Assembly (NCBI GenBank): GCA_013397435.1
Contig: VZRG01001557.1
Span: forward strand, 109,803 to 173,802
From: Erythrocercus mccallii
Taxonomy: Eukaryota; Chordata; Aves; Passeriformes; Dicruridae
Reading direction: 5' to 3'
Length of the DNA: 64,000 nt
Shown: piece by piece, positions 37,825 to 51,900 of the stretch
How positions within the stretch are numbered: the first letter of the stretch is position 1
Layout: each line of letters starts with the position of its first letter
The notes under the pieces: model-generated
The model's database searches: none
Seen by the model: only the letters and a program-made list of their open reading frames with translations
Told to the model about the DNA's origin: nothing
Made by a program: the position numbers and the translations under genes

Positions 37825-40331
37825 ACAGTGCAAACAAAATCCTGGTTTTATTTATTCTGCAATTACTGAGTACTTTCTAAAAGTCTTTAGAAAAATAAAA
37901 AAACCTTCCCACGGACAACCAACACATTCTGAGATGATTTCCTCTTGCTGATCAAGAACCTTGATCTAATCCTTGAAGTTGTAATAAGCGGTGTACTCAT
38001 TTATATGATGTATATTCACATGATTTGTATGAAGCAATGGATCCCAACCCAAAATTTGCAGACAGCAATAAAATGGCACTTGCTGGCTTCATCTGACTTT
38101 TGATCAGACCCATGACAAGAAAGGTCTGGTACAACAGTTATCCCCATGAATTATAGACAAAGTGCTTAAGGAAGCCAGACAAGGCCTTGGTTAATGATGC
38201 TATTGGTTTCTGCTGATAATTAGACAGAGTAGGGGCATAATTTTTTTTTCCCTTTAAGAAGAAAAACAGACCATGGAACAGCATCATGCCAGATTCAACA
38301 TGCCAAAGAAGAAATATGACATATTTCTGTCCCAAAGGCACGATAGTTTTGCTCAAGCCCACAAAGGCCAAGACTCAGAGCAGATGCTTCCTAATCTGGG
38401 TGAACTCTGCCACCTTCAGAAACTCCTACTCTGGTGAGAGAATTTACTAACTTAAAAGTGCCTGTATGCTCCTGTCAGTTGGGTGATGTTAAGAGAGTAA
38501 GGACTTTGGGGAAAAAAAAAGCACGTAGGTGTATACATGAAAAGGGGATGTTTGTTTTCACTTGGAGAGGAATGTTGTCTTTTTGTCCTCCATTGTGCCA
38601 CCCTCCTTGGAAAACTGGAAAACCTATCTGAATGGAGCTTCCAGTTCTGGGTGAGACAGACAGTTTGACCCACTACCATTGCTGCAGAGAATGACACTGG
38701 GGTCTTCACATACATATTATCAACTTCTGTTCAATCTGCATTGGATGCCATATAAAGAATAAGGCAGGCTTAAAAAGAAATAGAATATTTAGCACCAATG
38801 ACAGTATATGTGTCATCCTTGAGGTTCTTACCAGATTAGACAATACCATGTAGCACTACTTTTACAGGCAGTAAGTGGTTATTCCATTACAATTTTCAAA
38901 TTTGCACTTCTTTCTAAGCATACATTAAAAAATAGTAGTAGCTAAGAAAGCTGAATTAAATAGCACACAATTTCACAGTCCTATTGCTGTCTGTAAAATA
39001 CATAACCTGCATATAACCAGTTTGCTACTATACCAGCTGATGGGTTAATGCACAACATTCTAGATGTATGTGGGGGATGGCACACCATGAGGACTATAAG
39101 GCTATAGATTCCTCAGTTCCAGCTGTGTACAATTATAATTTTTCACTTATCTCACTGAATGAGCACACAGAGCATGTAGAAAATATGTCCTAAGTGGATA
39201 GGCACTGAGCTGGCAGGACTAAGATAAAGAGCAGCTTCCACGGTGCTTCTGGCTGACAGTGGTTGAAATACAGCAGGAGGCAGGTTTCTGCTCATGGTGA
39301 AAAAGAGCACTGGCCAGAAGGTATGCATCAATGGGGCTGTGCCTTAAGAGTGCCTTGGTAGACCAGAAAAACAAATTCTGCTCTGCTACACATACTGCAG
39401 TTCTCACGGCTGCAAAAGCCATCTTGTGGAAAGGCAGTGTGATACACATTAGGACAGCTGTTAGATCCAGATGAATGAGCAAGTGAAGATTTTGCCTACT
39501 AAAGCTTTATAAAAGCCTTTGACCACCCTCATGCATAAATACTAACCCACATATCAAAATTACTTATCCTAACTACTTAAAACATTATGGTGTAACTGCC
39601 CCAAACAGAATTAGCTGCCTGTACCTACAAATGAAACTTGCACATGAAGACAGTAAACATTAAGAGATTATTGTACCAAAAGGGATAAAAATATATAATA
39701 AACTACTGTTTAATTACATCCCCTATTCATAAGTAATTGACCATGATTCACTCTCATAAAATTATTTTAAGATTGTGTGTCTAATAGAAGTTCAGTATTT
39801 GACTACCCCAAGAAACTGCATTAAAAAAATCTCAAACCCATCAAGCTATGCGACCAGAGCCAGAGACTTGCCTGCTAAGCAGCTCCTTTTCAGGTCCATC
39901 AAGAACACCCTAGGGTCCCTCAGAGTAAGGACACTCTTTCTCATGGAGAAGTTTCTCAGGGTAGCAAGAGAATGAAAGTTGTTGGTTTTTTACTGGTGAG
40001 AAGAACTTGTTGATTCTTCTCAAGACATGAAGGAAGAACTTTTGTTGGGAAGCACTTTCATTTACATAGAAGGTCTAGGAAGGTTATCTGCTCTCCTTGC
40101 ACTAAAGTAAGTGTTCTTTCTCTTACGCAGCAATACAGTTCTAGAGGCATGCTGCAGCACGAATATATCAGACACACAGACCCACAGACAACTCCGCAGA
40201 GAGCCCACATTCACAAGACTAAAGGTTGCCTCTCTCCATTATAGACTCAAGCTCTGATTTCTGGCAATGAATTCTGTGCAACCCAGCTTCTCTCTCACCT
40301 CCCATCCACAGGAAGGGGTGAGACTAGGTTA
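37825..40331 (-). other. SHB: Probable SHB 3' untranslated region
   Basis: The stretch runs from the SHB stop codon to overlapping AATAAA signals on the minus strand at 37856-37851 and 37852-37847. These are followed by a GT-rich downstream element ('attttgtttgcactgtaatgttgtctttgttt' on the minus strand), the usual arrangement for cleavage and polyadenylation. No CR1 or LTR interrupts the 2.5 kb, consistent with a long UTR. Other poly(A) sites are possible, and the end is an inference without transcript data. Confidence 0.45.
37847..37856 (-). terminator. SHB: Overlapping AATAAA poly(A) signals, candidate SHB 3' end
   Basis: The minus strand reads AATAAATAAA here, about 2.48 kb beyond the SHB stop codon, with a GT-rich stretch 20-45 nt further downstream. 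This combination is the best polyadenylation site I see in the first 2.7 kb after the stop. Confidence 0.45.
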
Positions 40332-40515
40332 TTAGAGAGTCCGAACAGCCACAGGGTAGAGCAAGGACAAGTGTTCTGCTCCTTTGATAGGTAGCTTTTT
40401 TGTAGTGTAGTAGTGGATGACTTCAGGAACACTGTCGAAGGGAGGACTGTTCTGACCCAGGATGTATTTCTCTTTGGTTTTCATCAGCTTCATATGCATA
40501 AAACCTTGACTGCTC
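40332..40515 (-). CDS. SHB: SHB terminal coding exon: C-terminal half of the SH2 domain and stop
   Basis: The acceptor 'tttccttgcag' precedes base 40515, which completes the split Lys codon from the previous exon. Translation then reads SSQGFMHMKLMKTKEKY.., continues through GQNSPPFDSVPEVIHYYTT and ends LSLLYPVAVRTL followed by TAA at 40334-40332. SHB is a cytoplasmic adaptor that links receptor tyrosine kinases and the T-cell receptor to Src-family, PLC-gamma and FAK signalling; the SH2 domain binds the phosphotyrosine. This exon supplies the later strands and C-terminal helix of that domain. Compared with human SHB as I recall it, only a few residues differ (for example Met for Ala after MKL, Ile for Val in KYILGQ, Lys for Arg before KLPIKG). 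The end matches the family exactly. Confidence 0.96.
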
Positions 40516-42689
40516 CTGCAAGGAAAGCAAAGTGTAAGTTCACACTTGTGCATAGGGAGGAGAGGCGCAGCACCACGACAGGCTCTCCCTATGGAGGGGG
40601 AAGTAGGAGAACAAAATGCAAGTAGTTGCTGTGTGGCAGCCAAGACAGTGGCCAGAATGACAGTTTCCAGCTGCTAATTGAAATTGGACAATTGGACAAT
40701 TCACCACAAAAGCAGCCTAAGGTAGTGTGTTGTTTTCAGCACCTGTGCTGCCTTGATCCACATGCAAGGCTGTCTCATACAGAAAGTGATCCAGAGGTGT
40801 ACCAGAAGACAGTACATTTCCTCCCCATGGCCCCTCTCTCCAGCCCCTTCAATATTTTATATTTCCATATTTTATGAACACTTATTTTCACGATAGCCAG
40901 TCATTAGTTCTGGGCCCAAATATCTGTGGAGTTGGCCTGTCAGAGGCCTGAGGGTCCATTCAGAGGCACAAGCAGGCCATAAACCTTGCTCAGCTAGGCA
41001 AGACAAGACCTGTCCTGTTCTACCCTGTAGATGCCTCAGGGCAGACCTTACCCATTCCAACCTGGCAGTAACTGTCCAGAACACATCTCTGTGTGTAATC
41101 TGGTGGCTTCAGGTGGGAAAACTACTCCAGGTGAGCACATTCCCAAGGTTCATGGCACAATACTGCACTAGACTGAACACTATACTGAGCAAGGGCTGCT
41201 GTCCTGTGGTCTTTCTGCAGTCACTCTCTTTGAGAGAAGGCTCGTGATTACACAGGTAAGAGAGAAGTATCATGGAACTCATGGAACTGCCCTGCCTGCT
41301 CTTGGCAAAGCAACAGCAACGTAATTCCACTCTGATGGGTAGCACCCACACTGCCATACAGCACCAGAGGTAAAGCTGGCCTCAGCTCTTCCAAGAAGTG
41401 ACCCTTCAGTGTCTGCTGTCTTAACATAACATACAGGAGTGTAGAGTTCAGTCAGGGCAACACAAGTGCATGGAACAGCTCCTACACATCAAGATGTTAA
41501 CTGAGGCTTGTTTTCTACAAGAAGTTTTTTACAGCTTGTTTGATGTCCCAATCCCTAACCTTCTGGCTCCAAGCCATTGTTTTTTCTAGGTGTGTCCAGG
41601 GGCAGAGACAATAGTGTTAAAGCTGAGTTGCTCTGTCAGCAAAGAAACCAAATTCAAGATGGCACAGAAAGCTGCAACAGGAAAACATATTATGTTAAAA
41701 CCAGCTTCTCTAAAATCTGCCACATTCTAATTAGCAGATGCAGCATTTGTTAGTGCCTGTATCATAACCAAGCTCCTATCTTTCAGATATATTCAATAAT
41801 TCTCTGATGAAGAGAACCTTTCTGGTGTGCAGAAACCAGTGCAGGCACTGTAATTATGGCTCTACATGCTTAAAATCTTGCTTTAAATATCAATTTCCTA
41901 GTGGGAAAATATATATTTTGACTCATAATTGATGCCTAAATTATTTCCCTCAAATAAGAGCAACATCTTTAAATACTTATTACGAGGACTCTTTCTTCAG
42001 TTCACTGTGAATCTGCTTTGCTACAAAATGACTTAAGAGTGTGCAGATACATTAATGGAATCACAGGCACGTGTTAATTTCAGAAGTATGGCAAGGACTG
42101 GAGAACAATCTTCTAAGTGCACTTTAGTGCAGAAAAGGAAAAGGCACAAGCCTTCTTTGAAGAGGAAGACAATGCACATACTATGAACAAATTGCTACAA
42201 GCCACATATTCATGACAGACAGCTGTTGCTTCCCCAAGAAAGGCCTATGTATATATTCAAGTCTGTGTAGCACATAGTCATTGAGCTTCCACAGAAAGAA
42301 TCTCTGCTATATATCTTGACAGGTGAGCCTTCTGGAAGGCCACGCTGTTTGTGAGGGTGAGGGAAAAAGAATGTGAGCTAAAAGTTATGAATAGCAGGCT
42401 AATGGAATGTAGACAAGGCAAATCTATAGCTTCTGCCCTTGGGATGAAACAAACCCAAGATGCAGTACAAGCTGGGGCACAACAGGCCAGAAAAGGAACT
42501 ATGATAGGGAGGACACCTGGTGGGAAAGAGAACAATTGAATGGTCTGCCCATGAAGGCCCACTGCAGCCCTGAGTTCCATACAGAAGTGCAGCCAGCTGC
42601 TGGAAGACAGTGACTACTTCTTCTACAGAGCACTTGTGGGGCTGCACCACTAACTGGAGAGAGGGGTGTCCCATAATAAAAGAGATGTC

Positions 42690-43095
42690 AATATTGGAGC
42701 ATATCCAGAGCAGGACCACTAAATGTGGTCTGGGGATGGGAATACCTGACATACAAGGGTAGGCTTGAGGGAATTGTGCCTGTTTAGTCTCCAGGAGAAG
42801 AAAAGGTGAGATGAAGGGTGTCAGGCTGCAATCACCCATTGCCTAAAATGGAGAGTTACAGAGAAAACAGAAGTTTCCCAGTCAACAAGCACAAGCTGCA
42901 AGGGAGTTCCCACTGGACACAGGCACTTCTTCCTCGTAAGAGTCCTAGAGTCTGGGAACCAGGGTAAGGCAGGTCAGAAGGGTTTCATCCTCACATGTTT
43001 TCCAAAGCACCCTGATAAGCATGTACTGCTTGGAGCAGGGGATTGGACTAGACATCTCCAGAGGTCCATTCCCAACTAGGTATCTCTAGGAAACT
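42690..43095 (+). repeat. CR1 LINE 3' fragment in SHB intron, diverged, sense
   Basis: Old CR1-like 3' sequence: 'tggagcatatccagagcaggaccactaaa', 'aggcttgagggaattg', 'cacaagctgcaagggagttccc' and 'ggagcaggggattggactagacatctccagaggtccattcccaac' appear in CR1 order. Divergence is high, so it belongs to an older subfamily. It is antisense to SHB. Confidence 0.75.
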
Positions 43096-46000
43096 GGAAA
43101 GTATGTGAAACTGACTTCAAAGCTTTTCAGTGTCTCACATGCAAATTTTATGTTCATGAAGGAGTAGAACTGAGAGGCAAGAACATTCAGTCAGTGAACT
43201 GGTTTTGCCTGCTGCAAGTGTTTGCAGTCAATACCACATTTGTTAGTGATAGACCTGATTTCTATCCTGGCTACTTTTCTGGATGTCCAGAACTCTTCAA
43301 ACTGAGCATTATTTCAGGTTTACTGGTGGATGAAAGCAAAGATTATGTTTTCAAATATTTTTCTCCTTCACTCCCTTTCTGCCCTCTTTTAGTTTCCAAA
43401 AATTACACTGTGAATGTGCTATCTGCCCTCCCTCTTTCAAATGAACTGTCACTGGTTGCAAGTAGACATATCAAAACAGACAATTCTCATCTTCTATAAT
43501 GTAGAACAAATTAAGTTCAAAGAAAGTCAACTTAGCACCTTGAAATTAAACACTTTCAACTGTAAACTATTCTGTGAAACTATTCACATCTGCACTAAGG
43601 ATCCTTCTGTGCTGTCTCACCTCCTCTATTTGTCCTTAAAATCTGTCTCACAGTCTCTGCTCTTCTGGTATGCCTGGACTCAGAGAATCAGGTAAGGGCA
43701 AAATGCATCTGCACTTGATTAAGAGCACCAGTGCTGCTAGACCAGTGACTAGAATTACAGGGACCATGTCAAAAAGGAACCTGGAAGTCATACTCCCTCT
43801 TCCTCTCCTCCAAACACTTTCAATCTAAGCTCTGATTTTAGTATGCAAGAGATTACTGAAATTTCAGGTAATGAAGGGGAAAAATGCTTCAGGGTTGAAA
43901 TGATTGTAAATAAATTTCTACTTAGTTTTTGAAGCACTGTTGGAGTCTACCCCAACAAGTGCCTGACTGAGTAGTCCTGGTTTTGGAATGCCTATTTTTC
44001 AGCTCAGCAATAATTATTAGAACCTGCCAGGCCCAAGGTTTTCAAAGAAAAGAACCTAAATAGTGATCCCAAGTTCACATATGTGAACACTGATGACAGC
44101 CAGTGCCTTGAAGAGACAAGACATACACATTTTGCAGAATAGGTGCTGGGACCTGAACTAAGGCATGCGATGAATTACTGTGCGAATTCTGAATGTCATT
44201 GTGGTTTTTCAAATGTTGCAATAACTCTTTACCACATTTTCATTAAACTGAGGGAAAACAGTGACAAAACAGTGGTATTAGAGACAATATTCTATCATTT
44301 CTTTCCTTTTTGCAACCATTCCCATGAATTTCAAATACAGAAGAAAATTGCGAATTACTGAACCCTGCACGAAATTTCTTTGAACTCTCAAGCACAGACG
44401 TTTACACAGACACAAACTTGATACATGACTAATAGTCAGTCACCCCTTGTTAAATATGTTAGGCAACACAACCATAACACTAAGAGATTTTGAATTGCAA
44501 TCTCCCCACATGTTTTCTTACAGTTTTCAAAATCCAGTGAGGATGGGAAAGGAATTGGGCTGACAGTGAATCAGAATGTGCTTTTCTGATCTTATGCATG
44601 AGTGTGATAAAAGCAGGTTTAATAAATATTAATTAGATATTAAACCTAGTATTTTTCCCCCAGGAAATATTAATGGCTTTGAAACATGATTCAGTGTTCA
44701 CAATCAGAAAGTTTGGCCAAGACTTCTGAACCCTATTTTTGCTGAGGAAAGCACTGTTTTGTCAGAACAGATTTTCTGCATTCATTTTGATGAAACATCA
44801 CTTGCACAAAGAAAAAAGCAATAACTTTGCAATAGCATCAGAAAAAGTCTAGTAATGTAGGAAATATATGCTGTTTTTCCATTCTGAAATGATTTTTCAT
44901 TTTATAATTTTAACTTGTATTACATGCTGTTACTTTGAACAAAGCCTAAAATGTTTCATGTCAATGTACAGCAACAAGAAAATAAAATAAACCCTCTTCT
45001 GAAAAATAAAGACTCACTACTTAACCCCAGACCAAAAAAAAAATGGAAAAATAATTTACTGGGGACATTAAGAGGCTGGCCTATGAACTGGCTTTCTTGT
45101 TTTAGCTTTGCTTTTTCCAGCACATTATACACAACACTGTCATTCTACACCTGACGGACACTGTCTCCATGATAAAATAAACAATGTCTCTTCGCCTACA
45201 AACAAGGTGTGGTAGTGTTCATTTGCACCCAATGTGTGAAGATGAGTACTGATCCCAGGCTCCATTCTCTATAACCAGTTCCCATCTGCTGCTTTGAAGG
45301 TAGTGAGAATCTTTAGCTTGTTGTATTTTCCATAGAAGTAACAGAATCCACACTTTCTGCTAACAGCCAGGACGCTATCATTATGGTTTAGGCTAACAAC
45401 AGACTAATACACTTTTAAGTATTTTTATTCAATTGCTAATTTAGAGACATATCAAAAATCCCACAACCTCTTTGTAAGTCATACTGACAGAAAGAAACTT
45501 GTAATTTTTACAGTATTACAAGAGCTATTTCCAAGAACAAAATCAATAGAAAGGTGCAAGTCCAGAATTTATCCAGAACCCAGACCTGTCCAAAGTTTAG
45601 GTACTCAATGTTGGAAATCAGGACCACTTCTACTGTAATGACAAAAAACCCCAAAGCTTGCAGTTTCCTTTGCTGTTCAGGGAAACCACATGCCTGTTTA
45701 TGAGTCTCCAGGATCAGGATGTCAAAAGGCACCACCCTCTCTGAATTCACCTCTGTACTTCCAGTGGCTATGATTGTGCAGGAACTATCTGACAGAACAG
45801 AAAGCAATGCCTGACACTGGTTTTGCTCACAGACTGGGTATTTATTTAACTTGTGAGATAATCCTTATCTAAAATTAAAGAACAGTCACATTTCCCAAAA
45901 TTGAAATGTGAATCAGGAAATGAAGCGGTGTGGGCACAGTGTACACTGCTGCAAGAGCACTGGGAGGGGGAAATCCTGTCTGAAAGGATTAGCTAGTAAA

Positions 46001-48254
46001 GCCCAGTTAGTGCCTGGTTGTCACTGAGCAAGACTGAATCGTGCTGAGGAACTCCATCCTGAGATCCTGTTCTATTGCTACATCAGGAAGGCACCTCTGT
46101 GAGCTTGATGTTCACTGAAATAATTGCTGAACACCTAAAACATATATAAGTAAGAAATGGCTCTCCCTCTTTCATTTGCACATCTACTTCTACCTTTTTC
46201 ACCAGTCTGCTTGTCAGAAAAGAACAAGTCTCAGATAAGGAATTTGAAACGAGGCATTTCAAAAGCAGCCAGGAATTTCTGGTCACAGCACAGTTACCAG
46301 GAGTATGGATCTCCAATTTTTACCCAGACATCTGCAATTATAATTGTGTATAAGGAAAGAGTGGGTGGGCATGAGCAAGCCAAATATCTACAGCCCTGGA
46401 GGAACACAGAGAAGAGGAAACACAGGGAACAATCCAGGGCTGACAGAGGAGATTCAAGACAATGTATAGCTGCCCCTCATGCCTTTGGTATAATTTTGTT
46501 CTGGGAAGGTAGATCATACTCTTTCCCTCTTCTGCTGTGCAGAATTTAAACAATGCTGACAAAGAAGCTTAGATCTTTGGATCCCAATCCATAGAAAGAT
46601 GCTTGTAACTTCAAACACTTGTCACCAACAATACCAGTTTCTTGTTTCTAACTGAGATGCACAACATAAATGCGTACTTCAATAAGACCTCCTCTGATGC
46701 CCCCAGAGAGCACTAACTCACATGCAATTAAATTTCACTGGGTAAACTGTACCATCTCAAAGTGACAGACATTGACATGAGCAACTTAAACTACCTCAAA
46801 GACTGTTTTATACACAGATGCATTTTAATTTAGCAATAAAGCTATTTTTACTCTAATTTCATTTTATTTGGAATGATAATTTTTGGAATTTGAATCAGAC
46901 AAATATCTCACACAAATATCCCATGCAAGTTAAGACTGTCTGGCCCTCTCAAAGACCACAGAACACAGAAAGTTTTCCTGCTATTGGAAAAAATGGTTTT
47001 CAGAGATGTCCCCATTATACAATATTCAGTTATATTAAATGAAAATGAGCAAGTTCTACCATCTTTTCACTTTTTAAATACAGGTAATATTTGGGTAGAT
47101 TCTCACTGCTATGTTTTGGGAAACAATCTTTTGTTACTAGAGAAAAGAAAACTCAAAAACTAGAGCAAAGTGGTTTGGCCTTGGTTTTTGCTTTTGGTTT
47201 TGCTTTTAGAAAAAGCTTGTCACATGAAACAGAAGAATAGATTTTATCACTGTTACTTAAAACTCTGTACAAAATCAGGATATGAGTCTCACTTTTTCCC
47301 TGAAGCACAAATGAAACATGTAACCCCAAAAAAATGCTGACTCACACATGGTAGTAAAGGTCCCTTTACTAAGCACAAACACACCTACCAGACAATGGAA
47401 ACATTGTAGTTCTGTGCAAAGACACTACAGGAGGATATTAAAGGCATGAACTCAGCTGTCCAAACCAGCAAAATATAATTTTAACTGTCACTTTTTCCTC
47501 TGGAAGTTGTGCTCTGGCTGAAAAACAAAAAGCACTGGGCTGTTGCAAGAATTAAGTGAAATACTTTTAAAAAAAGGTCATATTCCAAAACTTTGAATTT
47601 AAGGGAAAATTTAAACCTGAGGGAAAATTTATTCCAAAGCTCATGCCATTAATGCTTCAGTGTTTGAAAATATCTAGAGGACACCTATATTGGAGAACAC
47701 ACAAATCAAATTACAAAAGAGATAATAGGAACTGAGCCACAAAATTCTAAAGCAGATGTGCTCCAGCTCAAGGCAAACCTCTGCATTACAGAGAGATCCC
47801 AAAAATAATAGCAGAGGAATAATGATTAAAAATATACTCCTACAAAATATTTTTCTTCTCAAATCCTAGAATGGAATTTTAAACACAAGAAAAGGATCAG
47901 CTTTGGTGCTATTTATATTTGGTGCTATTTATATTTATAAAACTGGCTTACAAACAGGTATCACCATCATCCCAGCAGTAAAATGTATTTTCAGAACAGA
48001 ACTGTGAAGAAATGGCATGAAAGCCAAACTGGCAGGAGTAATGCCAGTGAAAAGGGCAAATTGGCCTGTACCCCAGACCTACTTGGAAGGTTAGGTTCCA
48101 CATCAGACCCTATCCCGCATGAAGGAAAGAAAGGAAACATTACTCTTTGCAGAATCTGTACAGCCTATACCAAGGTCAAGGGGCTTCTTTTTCTCCTGCA
48201 CAGAAAACCTTGACAATATTTCTCAGCTAGAAAATGAAGTGAACTTATTATTCT

Positions 48255-48325
48255 TTCATAAGTGGGAGAGTTGGGCTAGATGATCTTTGATCTTCGCTTC
48301 CAACCCCAACTGTTTTATGAATCTG
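48255..48325 (+). repeat. CR1 LINE 3' terminal fragment, sense
   Basis: Short piece reading 'gagttgggctagatgatctttgatcttcgcttccaacccc..tgaatctg', the last 70 or so bases of a CR1 element. Confidence 0.7.
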
Positions 48326-48850
48326 TTTTATGGTATGTTGAAGACAACATCTGTACTGTACTCTGCTCAGTCTAAGCTAGGTAAGGCAAATTCAGAGCAG
48401 TGGAAGAAGACTGGAATACTGCTCATTTCCTAATTCTGTAGATCTTTCATCCTCAATCCTGGGTTTTTTACTTCAAAGAACCATAGCAATGCTGTGCAGC
48501 TTTACTCCAGTAAAGCACACAAAACAAGAGGACTAAAATCCCCGAACAATACAGTTCCTTATTCAGCTTAAAGCAGAAGCAGCAGGAGCATTTCAAATTA
48601 GAACCAGAAAAAAAATTACTCCAAGTTTATTTAGCTAAGTGGACACCAAATGAAGACTAAAAATCTCTTAACATCCCCAGACAGGAAGGTACTAATTCAG
48701 TGATGTAACTATACATCATGCAGTCCCAAACACTCCGGAGTCTTTTGGAGCTAAAACAGTGCAGCAACAAACTGGTTAATTTTCTTGTATGGCACCAAGG
48801 AAGTTAGGGCTTCTAAATACACTTACTATGTTTTACTGACAAGTACTTAC

Positions 48851-48970
48851 TTCAGTGAAAGAGAATAGTCATGCTTGCTTGTTTGACTATTTCTTACAAG
48901 GTAGCTACACTCCTTACATAAACGTAACAGGTTTTCTGCATCTGTCCGACTGATTGCTCCATGATACCAT
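48851..48970 (-). CDS. SHB: SHB coding exon: N-terminal half of the SH2 domain
   Basis: This exon is too short and split for simple ORF calling but is unambiguous. After the acceptor 'ttttttctag' at 48972-48971 the first base A completes the Ile codon of the preceding exon. The exon then reads WYHGAISRTDAENLLRLC, KECSYLVRNSQTSKHDYSLSL, and ends with AA of a Lys codon before the donor GTAAGT. It contains the start of the SH2 fold (WYHG) and the phosphate-binding arginine in SYLVR, the FLVR-type motif, so ligand binding should be intact. At 120 nt it keeps phase on both sides. The sequence is almost identical to mammalian SHB as I recall it (Thr for Gly in SRTDAE is the clear difference). Confidence 0.96.
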
Positions 48971-51900
48971 CTAGAAAAAAGCAAAGAGGTTAATACACAC
49001 ACAAACATTCCCATTCATACTGCTTTCACTACTTAATTTTTTAAGGCATGAACTGTACAATAGTACATGGATACCTTTAAAATTTAATATATTATGGATA
49101 AAAAGAGCTAGATAAAGTTATGACAAATTGTGGAGGCTTGTAGTTCCTGTCAGTTGAGGGGAAAAACTCAGATCAGGAAACCATGCACTAAGATTGGTGT
49201 ACACGTTTATGTAAGAAATTCCCATGTGGAGCAACACATTATAATCTGTCTTGCAAACAGATTCAAGATACACGTTTTCTCTATTTCATCCCTTGGATAT
49301 ATCAATTTCAATCAAAAAAATAGAAGATCACACGTGGAGAATATGAACAGTTAACAGTGGAAAAGATTTGCTAAAATAAATCTTTGAAAAAGGAGAAGAG
49401 TGATAAAGTGTGAAGCTCTATGAAAAAGGCACATTCTAAACAAAGCTGTGGCGACTCTGAAAGCTTTATATAAATCTCTGGTGGATCTGTGGAGTGGATG
49501 TGAACAATTCAGGGAAGAAAAGAAATTGTGAGAGGAGAGGTGGGTCCTTCATTAAACTAGCCACTGCAAACAAAGAAGCTTCTCAGTGCATGCTGCTCTG
49601 TACCACTTTCCAAATCTCAGACTCATGAATCAGTGCTTTGACCCTTCCCTAAGTTTCCAGAGCCGTGTAAAATGTGTCTGGCCCTGTACTGTGTCAAATG
49701 TTTCTCTGAGGAAGATCTCTCTCTCCCTGAAAGTGCCAGGTGCATTTTGAAACACTATGCGACACTACCATGTCTGCCTAAGCAAGCCAGTGAACACATC
49801 AGAAGTGCTCTCTATCTGTTCTTAGCATCTGTCGTTTGCTCCATGCAGAAATGTTTTATTCCCTTTATTCTTACTCTAAGAAAGATGCTCCAGCTAAAAG
49901 ATAGGTGAATAAAGACGTCATAAATCTCTTTGACAGAAATCATGCTCTTAACTACCTTGTGCAGGTGTCTCCATTGTCAAATGTGATGAGTGTGCTAAAA
50001 AAAAGTTAGTGCCCAAATTAAAAATTCATTGTGTTCTTGATTAAAACCAAATTCTGCATTATAGGGAACTAAAAAGAGGTTTTACGTTTTACAGTCAAGA
50101 CAGACTAGAAAGGGAGGCTCTGACAGCTTTATCATTTCACAAATAAGATGGAGACACAGATGCAAATGATTTCGGCACTCTCCTCCTCATCTCCCATTAG
50201 ATATTTACTGGTGAAGGATATTTCTTGACAAGCAATTTAACGACTAGATTGCCTTCTGAGTGTGAGGAAATAATATTAACACAAGTGTGAATCAAGAAAT
50301 AGATTTGGGGGAATTTAAAACCTTTTCCTATTAGCTACAATTATTTTTATTTTCTTTTCTCCCCAAAGGGCCAAATAAAACAAAAGAGAAATATTACCTT
50401 ATCAAAATAAGGGAAATGCTGGACTCTGATATACAGAGAGAAATGGAAAAAGAACACAGGGTTGGTTTGAGGAAGAAAAACCTGCTTTTAGAGTTGGAAG
50501 CAAAACAGTTGATGAGATAACATCTGATTCAGATGTGACGTCTGGAAGCTGTTTTGGCTACACCTGACAGTAAACAGCAGTATCCAGAAGTGTAATTGCT
50601 TATGAGTCATATGTCCATGTAATTGGGACACTCTGATTCCTACTGTTCCAGCTACCTAGTACGATAAGCAAAGCGTGCTAATCAGTTTTAAGTTCCTGAG
50701 TGATTTGCTGTTCAACTGTATTGGGTCTGTTTGTACTGGGTGTGCTTATTTTTTTAAATGTCAACATACAAGCACTTGTGAAGAAAGGTCAAAGATTCAA
50801 ACACCAGTGATGTGGTCTTTAAAAAGTGCAATGACAGCTTGTGAAAGACACCAGTGCAAACGTATGGAATAACCTGAATGTATTCTAAGATAACCTGGAA
50901 AACACAGGCACACAATGCAAACCTGAAAGCAAAATGCTAACATAATCACACACTTTGTCCCCTAACAGGATCTCCTCCCAAGTTTCTAAGTACCCTGACT
51001 GTGGTTTACAGAATGCTCTTCCTGATGTCCCGTACCTCGTCAATGGTCAGATTTCGGTCACTAAGGGGCCATAACTCCACTGAAGACAGGAGAGCAGCAT
51101 CAATTATACAGAAAGTATAGTAAGTTATTACAGCTTATATAACACACAACACTACTCTGTTTCTGAGTTACAGCAAAACAGGAAACCACCAGATTTTGAT
51201 TATAAGGCTTGGAGGGATTCACTTTCAATGAGACAATGGAAACAGCAGAACACGCTTTTTCTTTACACTGTTATTGAGGAAATAGAACAAATTACTTTGA
51301 GTCCCCTGGGTCCATGAGTTAGTAAGTTCATAGTTACAGACTCTTCAGTCACAAGTAGCTAAAAATATTTTCTTAATACACTAACACACCTTGGTATTTT
51401 TGCCTGTTTGGGGAATATCCTAACCTACCCATCTACTTGTCAATTTGTGTACATCCTTTCCTTTAGATCTTGTATTCCTTTCTGCAAAAATAGATTCCAC
51501 TTTTGCAGAAAAAGAAGGATGAGTTTGGCATGTGCTGTGGAGACGTCTCACACTACTAGAACTTGAGTAATTTGAATTATTATAAATAATCTATGGTAAA
51601 ATAAATGTGAACTCTTGCACTTTCTGACACATCATTAACTGTGCATTCATTTTATGTTTGATCCATCATACTGAATAATCAAAAATAATCTCATGTCATT
51701 GGCATTTGAATAGTTAAGAAGGAAAACCTGTATTTTTCAGCTGTACTGTTTAACTGCAGTTATATTAAAAGATAGAATGACACCACAACATATTTATGAG
51801 TCAAAAATTAGGTAACAGAAACTCATCTTCCTGCAGTTATTTTAAATGTATTTGGGACTGGGTGAGTGACTTTTGTGAGCTGGAGCTACTCAGCTTGGAG

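Larger units (their letters stand above)
40516..48850 (-). other. SHB: SHB last intron
   Basis: An 8.3-kb GT-AG intron, starting GTAAGT at 48850 and ending CAG at 40516. Apart from two CR1 copies and a short duplication near 47920 (17-bp unit 'ggtgctatttatattt.' twice), it is AT-rich DNA with no recognisable gene. Short open frames in it are chance. Confidence 0.85.
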
